Shown: positions 26,204 to 34,888 of the stretch, in pieces
Numbering within the stretch: position 1 is the first letter of the stretch
Layout: each line of letters starts with the position of its first letter
Assembly (NCBI RefSeq): GCF_000019665.1
Contig: NC_010794.1
Span: forward strand, 1,116,001-1,180,000
Length of the DNA stretch: 64,000 bases
From: Methylacidiphilum infernorum V4
Lineage (GTDB): Bacteria > Verrucomicrobiota > Verrucomicrobiia > Methylacidiphilales > Methylacidiphilaceae
Direction: 5' to 3'
Made by a program: the position numbers and the translations under genes
The notes under the pieces: model-generated
Databases searched by the model: none
What the model was told of the DNA's origin: nothing
What the model saw: the letters and a program-made list of their open reading frames with translations, nothing else

Positions 26204-27214
26204 ATGAACCTTTATTCCCAGGCCGGAGTTAATCTATCTTTAGCTCAAGATTTTAAATCGCAAATCCCTACAATCGTCTCCCCTTCTCTTCGAGCGGAGG
26301 TAATAGGAAACATCGGCGGATTTGGAGGACTGTTTTCTGCGGTTTTTCCCCATCTCCGGCATCCCGTGCTCGTTTCAAGCATTGATGGAATAGGGACAAA
26401 ATTGATTGTTGGCCAGATGGCCAATCGTTTTGAAAGTCTTGGAGAAGACCTCGTCAACCATTGTGTAAACGACATCGCCTCACTGGGTGCTGACCCCCTT
26501 TTTTTCCTTGACTATATTGGATGCGGCAAGCTTGACTCCTCGATATTTCTCAAAATTCTCCAAGGCATGGTTAGGGCTTGTAAAAATGCCGGATGTGCCC
26601 TATTGGGGGGAGAAACCGCCCAGATGCCCGGCATATACAAAGAAAAAGATTTCGATCTTGTTGGAGCTATTGTCGGGGTAGTAGACAAGGAAAATATTAT
26701 CGATGGGAAGACGATTTGCCCGGGGGATCTCATTGTTGGACTTCCTTCTTCAGGACTGCATACCAACGGCTATTCTTTGGTCCGGAAACTGCTTTTCGAA
26801 CAAAATAGCTTCGATATCTGGGATATTCCAGAAGGCTTCAATCGGCCTCTTGCCGAAGAGCTCCTCGCCATTCACCGATGTTACCTTCAAGAGATAAAAC
26901 TTCTTAGGGGACTGCTGCCGATAAAAGGGATCGCCCATGTAACCGGGGGAGGCATACTTGAAAATTTACCCAGGATACTTCCCGATCATGTTGATGCCCA
27001 AATCCATATCAATAGTTGGCCTATTCCCCCGTTGTTTCAATTTTTGATAAAATTAGGCTCTATTCCTAGAGAAGAGAGTTATACGGTTTTTAACATGGGC
27101 ATTGGCCTTTGCCTTATCATCGCTCCTGAATACCAAGCACAGTGCTTAAAGAATGTCGATGGATACCTGATCGGTCAGATTGTTCCTGGAAACCGAAAAG
27201 TCCATTTAAAATAA
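26204..27214 (+). CDS. purM: Phosphoribosylformylglycinamidine cyclo-ligase
   Basis: This 336-residue AIR synthetase is shown by SSIDGIGTKLIVGQ, GEDLVNHCVNDIASLGADPL, FLDYIGCGKL, GGETAQMPGIY and the C-terminal HVTGGGILENLPRILPD. It closes the imidazole ring (FGAM to AIR) in purine synthesis. It is in an operon with purF. Confidence 0.95.
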   Translation: MNLYSQAGVNLSLAQDFKSQIPTIVSPSLRAEVIGNIGGFGGLFSAVFPHLRHPVLVSSIDGIGTKLIVGQMANRFESLGEDLVNHCVNDIASLGADPLFFLDYIGCGKLDSSIFLKILQGMVRACKNAGCALLGGETAQMPGIYKEKDFDLVGAIVGVVDKENIIDGKTICPGDLIVGLPSSGLHTNGYSLVRKLLFEQNSFDIWDIPEGFNRPLAEELLAIHRCYLQEIKLLRGLLPIKGIAHVTGGGILENLPRILPDHVDAQIHINSWPIPPLFQFLIKLGSIPREESYTVFNMGIGLCLIIAPEYQAQCLKNVDGYLIGQIVPGNRKVHLK

Positions 27215-27301
27215 TCATTCTTAACCTGCACAAATATCTCAAAGAAGAAGAGCGCAAAGGCGGCCAAACAGAATAAGAAAGAGTTACTCTTGTAAAAAAA
27301 C

Positions 27302-27679
27302 TGGTGGAGGCGGAGGGAGTCGAACCCTCGTCTTCTCGGAAACTTAGAAATTGTCCTACAAGCTTAGCGGTTTTTTATTTTAACCGTCGTAGAAAAGAGG
27401 AACCGCGAACCTGAGTTTCCACGACGGGAACCTTGAAATTAAACATTGAATACAAGGTTCAAACTCTTCAATGTTTTCCGGCTCTTAAACACGCCCTTTT
27501 CTACTCTGCCGGAAAAGTAGAAAAGAACGCTTGCCGCTGTTTAATTAAGCAGCAAGAGCCAATTCTTCGTTGGCATTTATCAATTTATAGCAGGTTTTTT
27601 TACGAGGCCAACCTACTAAAGCCCTCGGCTTGCACAACTTCCAAGTTTAACCGGAGAATCGATCACCGGTAACGCCCCC
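27302..27679 (-). ncRNA. ssrA: Transfer-messenger RNA (tmRNA)
   Basis: The 5' end GGGGGCG (27679 down) pairs with the 3' CGCCTCC before an encoded ACCA at 27302, forming a 7-bp acceptor stem with one G-U. The T-arm GGTTCGACTCC is present. The tag frame reads GCC AAC GAA GAA TTG GCT CTT GCT GCT TAA, giving ANEELALAA, preceded by the conserved CCTCGTAAAAA region. Pseudoknot stems lie between tag and T-arm. With SmpB it rescues stalled ribosomes. The T-rich sequence just past the acceptor stem may end transcription. Confidence 0.93.
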
Positions 27680-27825
27680 TATTTCTAAATCCTTTTTTTA
27701 AATATATATAAAAAAAAGAAATTATCCAGAGAGGAAGTAAGGTTTTGAAATTCTTTGCTCTTTCATCCTTGAATTTTTTTTACTTTCATTTTCTCATTTT
27801 TTGGATCTCGAATTAAGTTAAGTTC

Positions 27826-27981
27826 ATGGTAGGAAATCCCAAATGGCCTCCTCAAGGAGATGATAATGATAAAAACATTATCCGACAGCTTCTCTATCTC
27901 TTCGCTCTCTTTTTCTTTCTTGCTCTGCTCAGAGTAGTCATGGGTATGATGATCGGTTTGCGCTTCTGGATGGGAGAATGA
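27826..27981 (+). CDS. Possible small single-pass membrane protein (51 aa)
   Basis: An ATG at 27826 opens a 51-residue frame: a polar, Pro/Asp-rich N-terminus (VGNPKWPPQGDDNDKN), then one hydrophobic helix (LLYLFALFFFLALLRVVMG) and a short tail. No clear ribosome binding site is visible. An 85-residue frame with a weak signal-like start lies antisense (27763-28020). The plus-strand product is the more protein-like of the two, but neither is certain. The rest of 27680-28201 is AT-rich. Confidence 0.35.
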   Translation: MVGNPKWPPQGDDNDKNIIRQLLYLFALFFFLALLRVVMGMMIGLRFWMGE

Positions 27982-28252
27982 GAGTGTTGATAAAAAGAGC
28001 CAACCAAGCCTAGCTAACAAGCTTTTTGGAGCTGCTCAGGTTTTTTTTCCTTTGTAATAGGGGAAAAGTCTCTGGGTAATCAAAGAGATTTTCTTATTCC
28101 TGTCCCTAAAAAATAGGTTCTTATAACTCAGAGATATTCTTATAAGGGCAAAATTATTTTATGTTTTACACTATGTTTACTAAAACATACACTCCAAGTT
28201 CATGGATACTTTTGTTTCCCGCCTGCCTGTTTCACAACCTCAGGAACATCCC

Positions 28253-28783
28253 ATGGCTTGTTGCTGTAAAGATAGAGAAAAGAAGACGGCAGAGAGCGGT
28301 TCTATTTGTGAAGCCCGTATAGATTTTGTTTTTCCCGAAGTAAAGTTTCCTTCGAAAAAAGTATATCTGGCGGCGGGTGAAGAACTCCTTCGAAAGCTTG
28401 TCGAGGTCCATCATGAAAACTTGATGAAAAGCAAGATTCATTATCTTTTCCCTACCTCACATGAACAATTACGATCTTTGGTAAAACGTAGCGCTGATTT
28501 CGTTGTCGAAATGTGCGGGGGACCACCTTATTATACCTTGACAAGAGGAGAGCCGAAGATGCGTGCTCGGCACTTTTCCGTGACCATAGATGAGAAAGCT
28601 AGGGAAATATGGCTTGCCTGTTATAAACATGCCCTTAAGGATGTTCATTTTCCCCTGTCTGTCCTTGAGGAATTTTGGCAATGGATCGAATCTTTTTCTA
28701 TCCGGATGATCAATAGGCGGACCACCCTGGAACCACCACGTAGGGTTCCCTATTCAGAAATCCAAGACTTTTTTGTTTCATGA
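28253..28783 (+). CDS. Truncated haemoglobin
   Basis: The protein has about 176 residues from the ATG at 28253, which has AGGAA six bases upstream; a start at 28202 would add 17. The core (roughly residues 45-150) fits 2-over-2 globins: a helix-B segment VHHENLMKS, HYLFP at the CD/E corner, MCGGPPYYT, the proximal-His segment MRARHFSVTI, and the invariant Trp in IWLACYKHAL. Spacing resembles group II. A Cys-rich N-terminal extension (ACCCKD) and a C-terminal tail (~30 residues) flank the core. Methylacidiphilum is known for heat- and acid-stable globins with proposed O2/NO roles. Function here is inferred. Confidence 0.72.
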   Translation: MACCCKDREKKTAESGSICEARIDFVFPEVKFPSKKVYLAAGEELLRKLVEVHHENLMKSKIHYLFPTSHEQLRSLVKRSADFVVEMCGGPPYYTLTRGEPKMRARHFSVTIDEKAREIWLACYKHALKDVHFPLSVLEEFWQWIESFSIRMINRRTTLEPPRRVPYSEIQDFFVS

Positions 28784-28886
28784 ACCGCTTTTAAGCTTCC
28801 TTCTCATCATAATCAACCGCTTCTAAGAATAATTCTATAAGCCTATTTAATCTATAAATATAAATAATAGATTTTAGAAAAAATTT

Positions 28887-29507
28887 CTATTCGGTAAGAC
28901 TAACTTCCCAACAGTTGACATCAATAAACCTTTGCCAAGCATCCTCGGTAGGTAATTTTCCGGAGACGAACAAAGGACGCCACTTCGGTTTCTTGGGCTT
29001 TTTAAGAAGCTTCATACCCGCTTCTTGGGGGGTCCGGTTACCCTTTTTACTATTGCACCAAATACAGGAACAGACGACATTTTCCCACGTGGTTTTGCCT
29101 CCCCTCTCCCTAGGAATGACGTGATCTAGGTTCAAATAGGTCGTCTCGTATTTCTCCCCACAATATTGGCATACATAACCATCCCTTTCAAAAACATTAT
29201 GTCTTGTAAATTTAACTTCCTTCATGGGTACTTTCTCGAAAAGGAGAAGCAAAATGACTTTAGGTACTCTTATTTTGAAAGAAACGGTGTGGACAACGTC
29301 ATTCCCATTATATTCTTGAGAATGTTCTTTCCATTCGAAAAAATCCAAAGTATAAAAATCGTCTTTATTTTTATGAACGACATAGGCATGTCCACAATAC
29401 AGAAGGTTAAAAGCCCTCCTGGCCGTGCACCAATTGACCGCTTGCCACAGCCTATTCAAAATCAGGACACTGGAGTTTAAGATGTCTCTTGAACTTTGTT
29501 GCAACAA
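28887..29507 (-). CDS. HNH endonuclease family protein
   Basis: This 206-residue protein has an N-terminal VLILNRLWQAVNWCTARRAFNL-type segment found in a widespread bacterial HNH family. The nuclease motif follows: VCQYCGEKY (zinc Cys pair), NLDHVIPRERGG (catalytic His) and NVVCSCIWCNSKKGNRTP (second Cys pair). The C-terminal ~40 residues are basic. It is likely to cleave DNA, but the biological role of the family is unknown. No restriction or phage genes are adjacent. Confidence 0.8.
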   Translation of the reverse strand: MLQQSSRDILNSSVLILNRLWQAVNWCTARRAFNLLYCGHAYVVHKNKDDFYTLDFFEWKEHSQEYNGNDVVHTVSFKIRVPKVILLLLFEKVPMKEVKFTRHNVFERDGYVCQYCGEKYETTYLNLDHVIPRERGGKTTWENVVCSCIWCNSKKGNRTPQEAGMKLLKKPKKPKWRPLFVSGKLPTEDAWQRFIDVNCWEVSLTE

Positions 29508-29729
29508 TCAAATTTGTAATGAGTGAACCTTGTGGTGTCAAGAGTCCTTTTAAAAAACCAATTTTTCCCCAAACCCGATTTTATGCTTGTTTATTTTTCC
29601 AAGAACAGTAAAAATTATAATAATTTTGAATAGAAATTATTAAATATATTAATAGAATCAATGAAATGATATTCTTTTTATTGGAAAAATTAACCTGATA
29701 GATTTAAAACTTTCTCACAGCCTTTCTTA

Positions 29730-32534
29730 ATGAAAAAGAACTTGGAAAAATTCCTGGCATGGGTTTTAAAAAAGAGCTGTCTGCATTGCCGGATAGTCAT
29801 TCTTTTGTTTCTAGCTCTCACGGTCCTTTCTTTGTGGATCCTTTCCACTAGGTTTAAAGTCATCAACGATACCAATGCCTTGATCCGAAAAGATTCACCT
29901 ATCCATAAATATTACTTGGAATATAGGAATGAGTTTGGAGTTGCAGAAGATTACGTCGTGGTCATCCATGGAGAAGATCCGGTCGAAAATAAGAAAGCTG
30001 CGCTTGAAGTAGGAGAAAAGTTGAGGAAACTCTATCCCCTTGTTCAAAACGTAAGGGATAAACTTGATCTATCCAAACTCGAACCCCATCTTTTACTTTA
30101 TCTTCCAATCGATGACCTCAAGAAAATCGAATCTGAAATTGACGGGTATGTTAAAACCCTCAAGCAAGAACCTCAGATAAAACTAGATTTGAACACCGTT
30201 TTAAATCAAGCAAATGAAAGGTTTCAAGAATCTTACCTGCGCAAGCAAGAAAATTGGAAAGAGTTTATCCCTTTTATCGACAAATTTATCGCTATACTCA
30301 ATCAATTGGCTGACCAACTTGAGCAGAAACCTACTGCCGACGTTAAATTGCAAAAGAACTCTTTGCAACTTCAGAATAAGGACATGTCTAACTTTAGGAT
30401 AGAGGATATCCGAGCCATTTTGGAAGATCATGAATTTCTCTCTTTTGAAGAGGGAAAGCTTGTGCTGGTGACGGCTTCGCCCGGAAGAGGAGCCAGTGAA
30501 GGGCAAAAAAGAACGGAAACGATCAAAAAGATCCGTTCCATTATTACGGACATTGGAATGGAATATCCCTCTTTGTCTATTGGATTAACCGGTGAGCCTG
30601 TACTAGAGGATGATCAACTCCAGGAAAGTTCAAAGGACAGTTTAAATTCGGCTCTGCTTGCTTTTAGCCTTGTCAGTATTCTTTTTTTTATCAGCTATCG
30701 TGAAATCCTTCGCCCTGCCATTGGATTGCTTGTGTTAGCGATGTCTTTATGTTGGGCATTGGCTTTTCCCATGGTTACTATCGGACATCTCAATATTATC
30801 TCTGAAGCTTTCGTAGCCATGGTCATTGGGATGGGAATCGATTTTGGCATCCAGTTCATGAGTAGATATGAAGAGGAAATTTCTAGCGGAAAAATCATTC
30901 TCGAATCCCTGCAAACTACGGCCAGCCATACGGGAGCTGCAATTTTTACCGGAGGATGTACAACAGCGATCGCTTTCTTTACGATGTGTTTTAATGATTT
31001 TATCGGATTGCAGGAATTTGGTGTCGTGGCGGGATTCGGTATTCTTTTCTGTCTTATAAGCAGCTTAACTCTGCTTCCCGCCATGTATTTTTGGGTTGAT
31101 TCAAAAATTGGATTGGACAGGATCAAACAATCCACGATCAAAACAACTTGGACGACTCCCCAGTGGTTTAACACCGTTTTATTTTTCTCTCCCCGGGGAA
31201 TGCTGACCTTGGCAACATTGGCTACCGTTTTCTTTGCTTTTATGATTCCCAAGGTGAAATTTGATTACAATCTTTTGAACTTGCAAAATCAAAATCTCGA
31301 TTGTGTTCAATGGGAGCTTGAGCTCCTCAATTCACCTTCTCGAGGAATGATCGCTGCGCTCTCTGTTGCCGATAATGCCGAAGAGGCAAAAAAGAGGGCA
31401 AAAGCTTTTGAAGCCCTTCCCACGGTGGCTGAAGTCAGAACAATCACGACTATTTTACCTGAACATCAAGAAGAAAAACTGCAGGTTGTCAGGCAAATCG
31501 TAGATAAGCTTAAAGAAGTTCCTCTAGACTCTTCAAAAAAGGAAGTTAATGCTGAAAGACTGAAAACTGATATTGACAGCCTTCTTCAGAAGTCTGAAGA
31601 GGGATACAAGACCGCGCAAAAATTTGTAGCTATTTCTCCCCAAGCTAAAGAAGCCGTGGATATTTTTTCAAAGCTTATTCCTGCTTTATCCCGTATCCAA
31701 AAGCAGATGAACAAACTGCCGAAGCCCGAATTGAATAAAAGGTTAAGCAGGGCACAGTTCGAAATTTTTGGCACGATGGAAAGTGGACTACTCTGGTTGA
31801 GATCCCAGGATACCTCCAGGGGAGTTGCCCTGGAAGACTTGCCTAAAGAGGTTTTAGAAAGGTTCCTTTCTCCTCATGGAAAAATCCTTTTAGAGATCGT
31901 TCCCAAAGAGAACGTTTGGGAAAGGAAAGCTGATGTGCAATTTGTTCAGGATATCCGCAAAATTGATCCAAAGGTGACCGGCACCCCGGTGCAAAACTAC
32001 GAGTATATCGAGCTTTTAAGAAAAAGTTATACAGAGGCTGCCCAATGGGCTTTTCTAGCTATCGTTATTCTAATCGTTTTGAGATTTCAGAACCTGCTTC
32101 ATTCTCTACTCGCTCTATTTCCCCTTCTTCTTGCAGCCGTATGGACTTTAGGATGGATGGGGTACTTCAACATCCCTTTTAATCCAGCCAATATTATCAC
32201 CTTGCCACTGGCGATTGGAGCGGGGGTAGCCTATGGGATTTACACTGTGGATCGATTCAGTGAAGATGGAAACGCCCAGCTCTTTTCTACGAGCACGGGA
32301 AAAGCGATTCTCGTTTCAGGGCTGACAGCTGTGATCGGTTTCGGTTCTTTATTAATAAGCTCCTATCAAGGATTATATAGCCTGGGATTGGTCATGACCA
32401 TCGCCATTAGTTTTTGTTTAACAACAAGCCTGATCATCTTACCTCAAATATTTTACCTCTTAAATACGAGAAAAAAAAAGACTAAGGGATTATCCGTTAC
32501 CATTCCTGTTGAAGAAACATTGGCCAACAAATAG
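29730..32534 (+). CDS. RND superfamily transporter, HpnN/MMPL-like
   Basis: This is a 934-residue membrane protein with two repeats, each of one N-terminal helix, a large periplasmic loop and a block of five helices. The first block has AFVAMVIGMGIDFGIQFMSRYEEE, the conserved RND helix-4 region, and the second has IITLPLAIGAGVAYGIYTVDRF. The N-terminal FKVINDTNALIRKDSP resembles the HpnN group, which moves hopanoids to the outer membrane, but no hpn genes flank it here. Lipid export in an acidophile is a plausible role. It stands alone between two AT-rich gaps. Confidence 0.72.
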   Translation: MKKNLEKFLAWVLKKSCLHCRIVILLFLALTVLSLWILSTRFKVINDTNALIRKDSPIHKYYLEYRNEFGVAEDYVVVIHGEDPVENKKAALEVGEKLRKLYPLVQNVRDKLDLSKLEPHLLLYLPIDDLKKIESEIDGYVKTLKQEPQIKLDLNTVLNQANERFQESYLRKQENWKEFIPFIDKFIAILNQLADQLEQKPTADVKLQKNSLQLQNKDMSNFRIEDIRAILEDHEFLSFEEGKLVLVTASPGRGASEGQKRTETIKKIRSIITDIGMEYPSLSIGLTGEPVLEDDQLQESSKDSLNSALLAFSLVSILFFISYREILRPAIGLLVLAMSLCWALAFPMVTIGHLNIISEAFVAMVIGMGIDFGIQFMSRYEEEISSGKIILESLQTTASHTGAAIFTGGCTTAIAFFTMCFNDFIGLQEFGVVAGFGILFCLISSLTLLPAMYFWVDSKIGLDRIKQSTIKTTWTTPQWFNTVLFFSPRGMLTLATLATVFFAFMIPKVKFDYNLLNLQNQNLDCVQWELELLNSPSRGMIAALSVADNAEEAKKRAKAFEALPTVAEVRTITTILPEHQEEKLQVVRQIVDKLKEVPLDSSKKEVNAERLKTDIDSLLQKSEEGYKTAQKFVAISPQAKEAVDIFSKLIPALSRIQKQMNKLPKPELNKRLSRAQFEIFGTMESGLLWLRSQDTSRGVALEDLPKEVLERFLSPHGKILLEIVPKENVWERKADVQFVQDIRKIDPKVTGTPVQNYEYIELLRKSYTEAAQWAFLAIVILIVLRFQNLLHSLLALFPLLLAAVWTLGWMGYFNIPFNPANIITLPLAIGAGVAYGIYTVDRFSEDGNAQLFSTSTGKAILVSGLTAVIGFGSLLISSYQGLYSLGLVMTIAISFCLTTSLIILPQIFYLLNTRKKKTKGLSVTIPVEETLANK

Positions 32535-32706
32535 ATTTTTTCTGTTTGAAAAGGCTCTTTTTAGCCGTTCACTTCTAGAACGTGATGGTGGGCTACTCCT
32601 TCCAGGCAGCCTTTAGCCTTTTAAAATGCCTTCAAGAACTTGGACGGACCACAGGTCCTTTCCCCTTTATACTATGAAATCTTCTTCTTGGAGTTTTGGG
32701 AAAAGT

Positions 32707-33363
32707 TCAATAAGGGTTAAAGGCTCTTTCGGAAGCCAATAGAGAGGGAGAAGGATCAGGCTCTTTATAACTCTTGGGTTGCTTAAGTCTTCTCCCAATC
32801 TTATTGTCTTCGGGTTGGGTTTGTTGAATCGAGACGGGAGTGCCGATTGCGACCAATTTATAAAATTTTTCTGCTTCTTTCCACTCAAGTCGAATGCAAC
32901 CATGGCTTCTTGGAATCGGCCAAACATAGCCTTGATGAATATAATAACCGGGAAGAAACTCGACCGCATAGGGCATAGGATAGCCTACGTATTTCCAACC
33001 TTCACCTGGACATCCCGAAATATCAGAAGAAACATAGCGATCGGCTTTGACCCAGAATCCATAGCTTGCAGACCTTTTTTTCATTTGTTTGTCTAATACC
33101 TTAAAATGCCCCGTTGGGGTCGAATTCCTTTTTCCCGTACAGACATGTGTGGCCAGAACAACTTTCTTTCCTTCTAAAACATAAAGAGCCTGGTTGTTCA
33201 ACGAAACCTTAACCGAAATTGGTCCTTTATTATGATTTTTATCCGGATTGTTTTTACCAAAAAGATCAAGAAAATCATCCAATGAAATAGCCTTCAGGGA
33301 ATGACTGGAACACAACGTAACACTAAAAAAGAGAAATACTTGAAACCATTTTGTCATGTCCAA
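32707..33363 (-). CDS. L,D-transpeptidase (YkuD domain)
   Basis: This 218-residue protein has a signal peptide (about residues 1-25, ending SHSLKA). The YkuD domain has VSLNNQALYVLEGKK at its start, TPTGHFKV, YYIHQG and the catalytic HGC in IPRSHGCIRL. It would make 3-3 peptidoglycan crosslinks or attach proteins in the periplasm. The C-terminal ~40 residues are polar and probably disordered. Confidence 0.88.
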   Translation of the reverse strand: MDMTKWFQVFLFFSVTLCSSHSLKAISLDDFLDLFGKNNPDKNHNKGPISVKVSLNNQALYVLEGKKVVLATHVCTGKRNSTPTGHFKVLDKQMKKRSASYGFWVKADRYVSSDISGCPGEGWKYVGYPMPYAVEFLPGYYIHQGYVWPIPRSHGCIRLEWKEAEKFYKLVAIGTPVSIQQTQPEDNKIGRRLKQPKSYKEPDPSPSLLASERAFNPY

Positions 33364-33477
33364 AGGACAGAATAATCGCCCTTTTAATGGAAAATACCAT
33401 AAGGGTAATCTTCAATCTTTATAAAATTAATCAGCGCTAAAAATACAATAAAAAAACCAACCTTCTTTAAGTATCTA

Positions 33478-33610
33478 ATTTTGTGACACTCCTCATCCGC
33501 TGAAGCGGATGGACTCCTAGTTGAGTGTCGCGGTTCATGGACTGTTCCCGGAGAGAACTCGCGGTAGAGTTGGGAAAAATGCTGCTTTCCCGATTTCAAC
33601 TAAGCCTATA
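33478..33610 (-). mobile_element. IS605-like right-end scar
   Basis: On the minus strand, CATCCGC-TTCA-GCGGATG forms a perfect hairpin followed by AGGAGTGTCAC, and the reading frame across it ends TRSPSASADEECHK, resembling the tail of TnpB reading frames that run into the element's right-end hairpin. No catalytic part remains. The 33364-33964 interval holds only this scar and a doubtful short frame. Confidence 0.35.
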
Positions 33611-33774
33611 AGGCTAGGGATTAAACAAGGCTTCAGCTACAAACCTAAACTCCGACTTGTGATTCATCCTCAAGCCATCTGTGGCAACCTCAAGGAACTA
33701 TTTTTAGCTTTGGAACCGTTAGAGACTGAACTCACTAGGAAGAAGCAACTCCTCTCATTCCTATTCCTTAAGAG

Positions 33775-34002
33775 ATGAAGCAAATATTTGATCTGAAAAA
33801 ACGCGTCGCAACCCTCTTTCTTCTGGAAGAGGGTAAGGTGCGTCATTCAATTACGGAATGGATGGATCTGCTCCCCTCGTTCCCATTAGCCAGGAGCTTA
33901 AGTAACCTCTTTGGTATGAATACTGATCTTGAATCCTATCTTTTCTTCTGCAAAAGCGAGCTTGTTATTTCTTTTCCCATACGAAACGTAAAGGCTTTTT
34001 AG
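33775..34002 (+). CDS. Doubtful small hypothetical protein
   Basis: A 75-residue frame with moderate protein-like composition ([20 protein letters not shown]) overlaps the 3' end of the convergent glycosylase gene by 38 bases. No ribosome binding site or domain is recognised. It may be a decayed remnant associated with the nearby IS scar. Confidence 0.2.
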
Positions 34003-34546
34003 CCCATTCTCCGGCATAGTCGACACCAATTCGAGCCGTATTCTTTATTTCAGTCTCAGGGATGACAATCCCCGAATATTCCACCCAGATGCGATCACCG
34101 ATAAGAGATACTCCATTATCCGAGTCATTAATGCCAAAGGACCGGGTGACTTTTCCCGGCCCGTCTGCCCAATGTTTTTCGGGTATGCCTTTTCTTCTCT
34201 CCCTTACCCTTTCCTTTCCTTCGGTAATCCATACTCCACGAATGAGAACCGCCATGGGAATACCTTCGGGCCCCAAGACAAAATTCAATAGATAGTGCAT
34301 TCCATAGCAGAAATAAACGTAAGCAATCCCTCCACGCTGAAATATGGTCTTATTTCTCGGGGTAACCCGGTTACCGTAACCATGGCAAGCCCTATCTTCT
34401 GCACCTCCGTAGGCTTCAGTCTCGAAGATAATCCCTGAAACTACTCCTTTATCATCCTTAACCGATAGTTTCTTTCCAAGAAAGAAAAGAGCGCCTTCTA
34501 TGGGGTTATTCGTTAAATAGGCATCCAGACTAATCTTTTCTCCCAT
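33965..34546 (-). CDS. DNA-3-methyladenine glycosylase (AAG/MPG type)
   Basis: This 193-residue protein has family motifs [20 protein letters not shown] (catalytic Glu), [22 protein letters not shown] (intercalating Tyr region) and [12 protein letters not shown]. It removes alkylated and deaminated purines from DNA by base flipping. It lies after the formate dehydrogenase genes on the same strand, 71 bases from fdsD, and may be transcribed with them without a functional link. Confidence 0.9.
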
Positions 34547-34616
34547 TTTGGCAGGTTGTTAAAAGGAGCAGCTTTAAAGGCATAGAGATCGGAAAGAAAG
34601 CCTGGGCAGGTCTTCG

Positions 34617-34835
34617 TTAGCTGCAGCGTTTAAGCTTTACGATCGCTTCTCTTACAAGGGGAGAAAGATCGCTTCCGCCGTTTTCTTCTACATAGCTGAT
34701 GATTCTTTGGCGCATAACCGGAGACCAAAATTTCTGAAGATGGTTTGTAATCCCCTCTATAGCTTCCTCTTTTGTGGGGTAATTTTTATAAAAATCCCCA
34801 ATCTGGTTAGCCATAAATACAAGATCCTTATACAT
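34617..34835 (-). CDS. fdsD: Formate dehydrogenase delta subunit
   Basis: The product is about 72 residues long. The ATG at 34835 is preferred because AAGGG lies 10 bases upstream and the resulting MYKDLVFMANQIGDFY matches FdsD starts; the frame could begin at 34859. Other family traits are YPTKEEAIEGITNHLQKFWSP and RQRIISYVEE. FdsD assists maturation or stability of the soluble NAD-dependent formate dehydrogenase. It follows fdsA by 53 bases. Confidence 0.78.
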   Translation of the reverse strand: MYKDLVFMANQIGDFYKNYPTKEEAIEGITNHLQKFWSPVMRQRIISYVEENGGSDLSPLVREAIVKLKRCS

Positions 34836-34888
34836 TGTTTTCATACCCTTTAAGCCCATTCAACGGAGGTGCAATAGCCAAAAGGTTC

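Noticed and set aside
27763-28020. 85-residue minus-strand frame with weak signal-like start
   Set aside because: No ribosome binding site and a low-complexity charged middle; the opposite frame looks more like a real small membrane protein. Kept only as an alternative.
29508-29729. Possible gene or RNA in the gap between the HNH and RND genes
   Set aside because: The 222 bases are AT-rich without a convincing frame, hairpin or tRNA; they probably hold divergent promoters.
30695-31252. 185-residue minus-strand frame
   Set aside because: It lies wholly within the RND transporter gene, whose motifs are clear; it is an antisense shadow with no domain.
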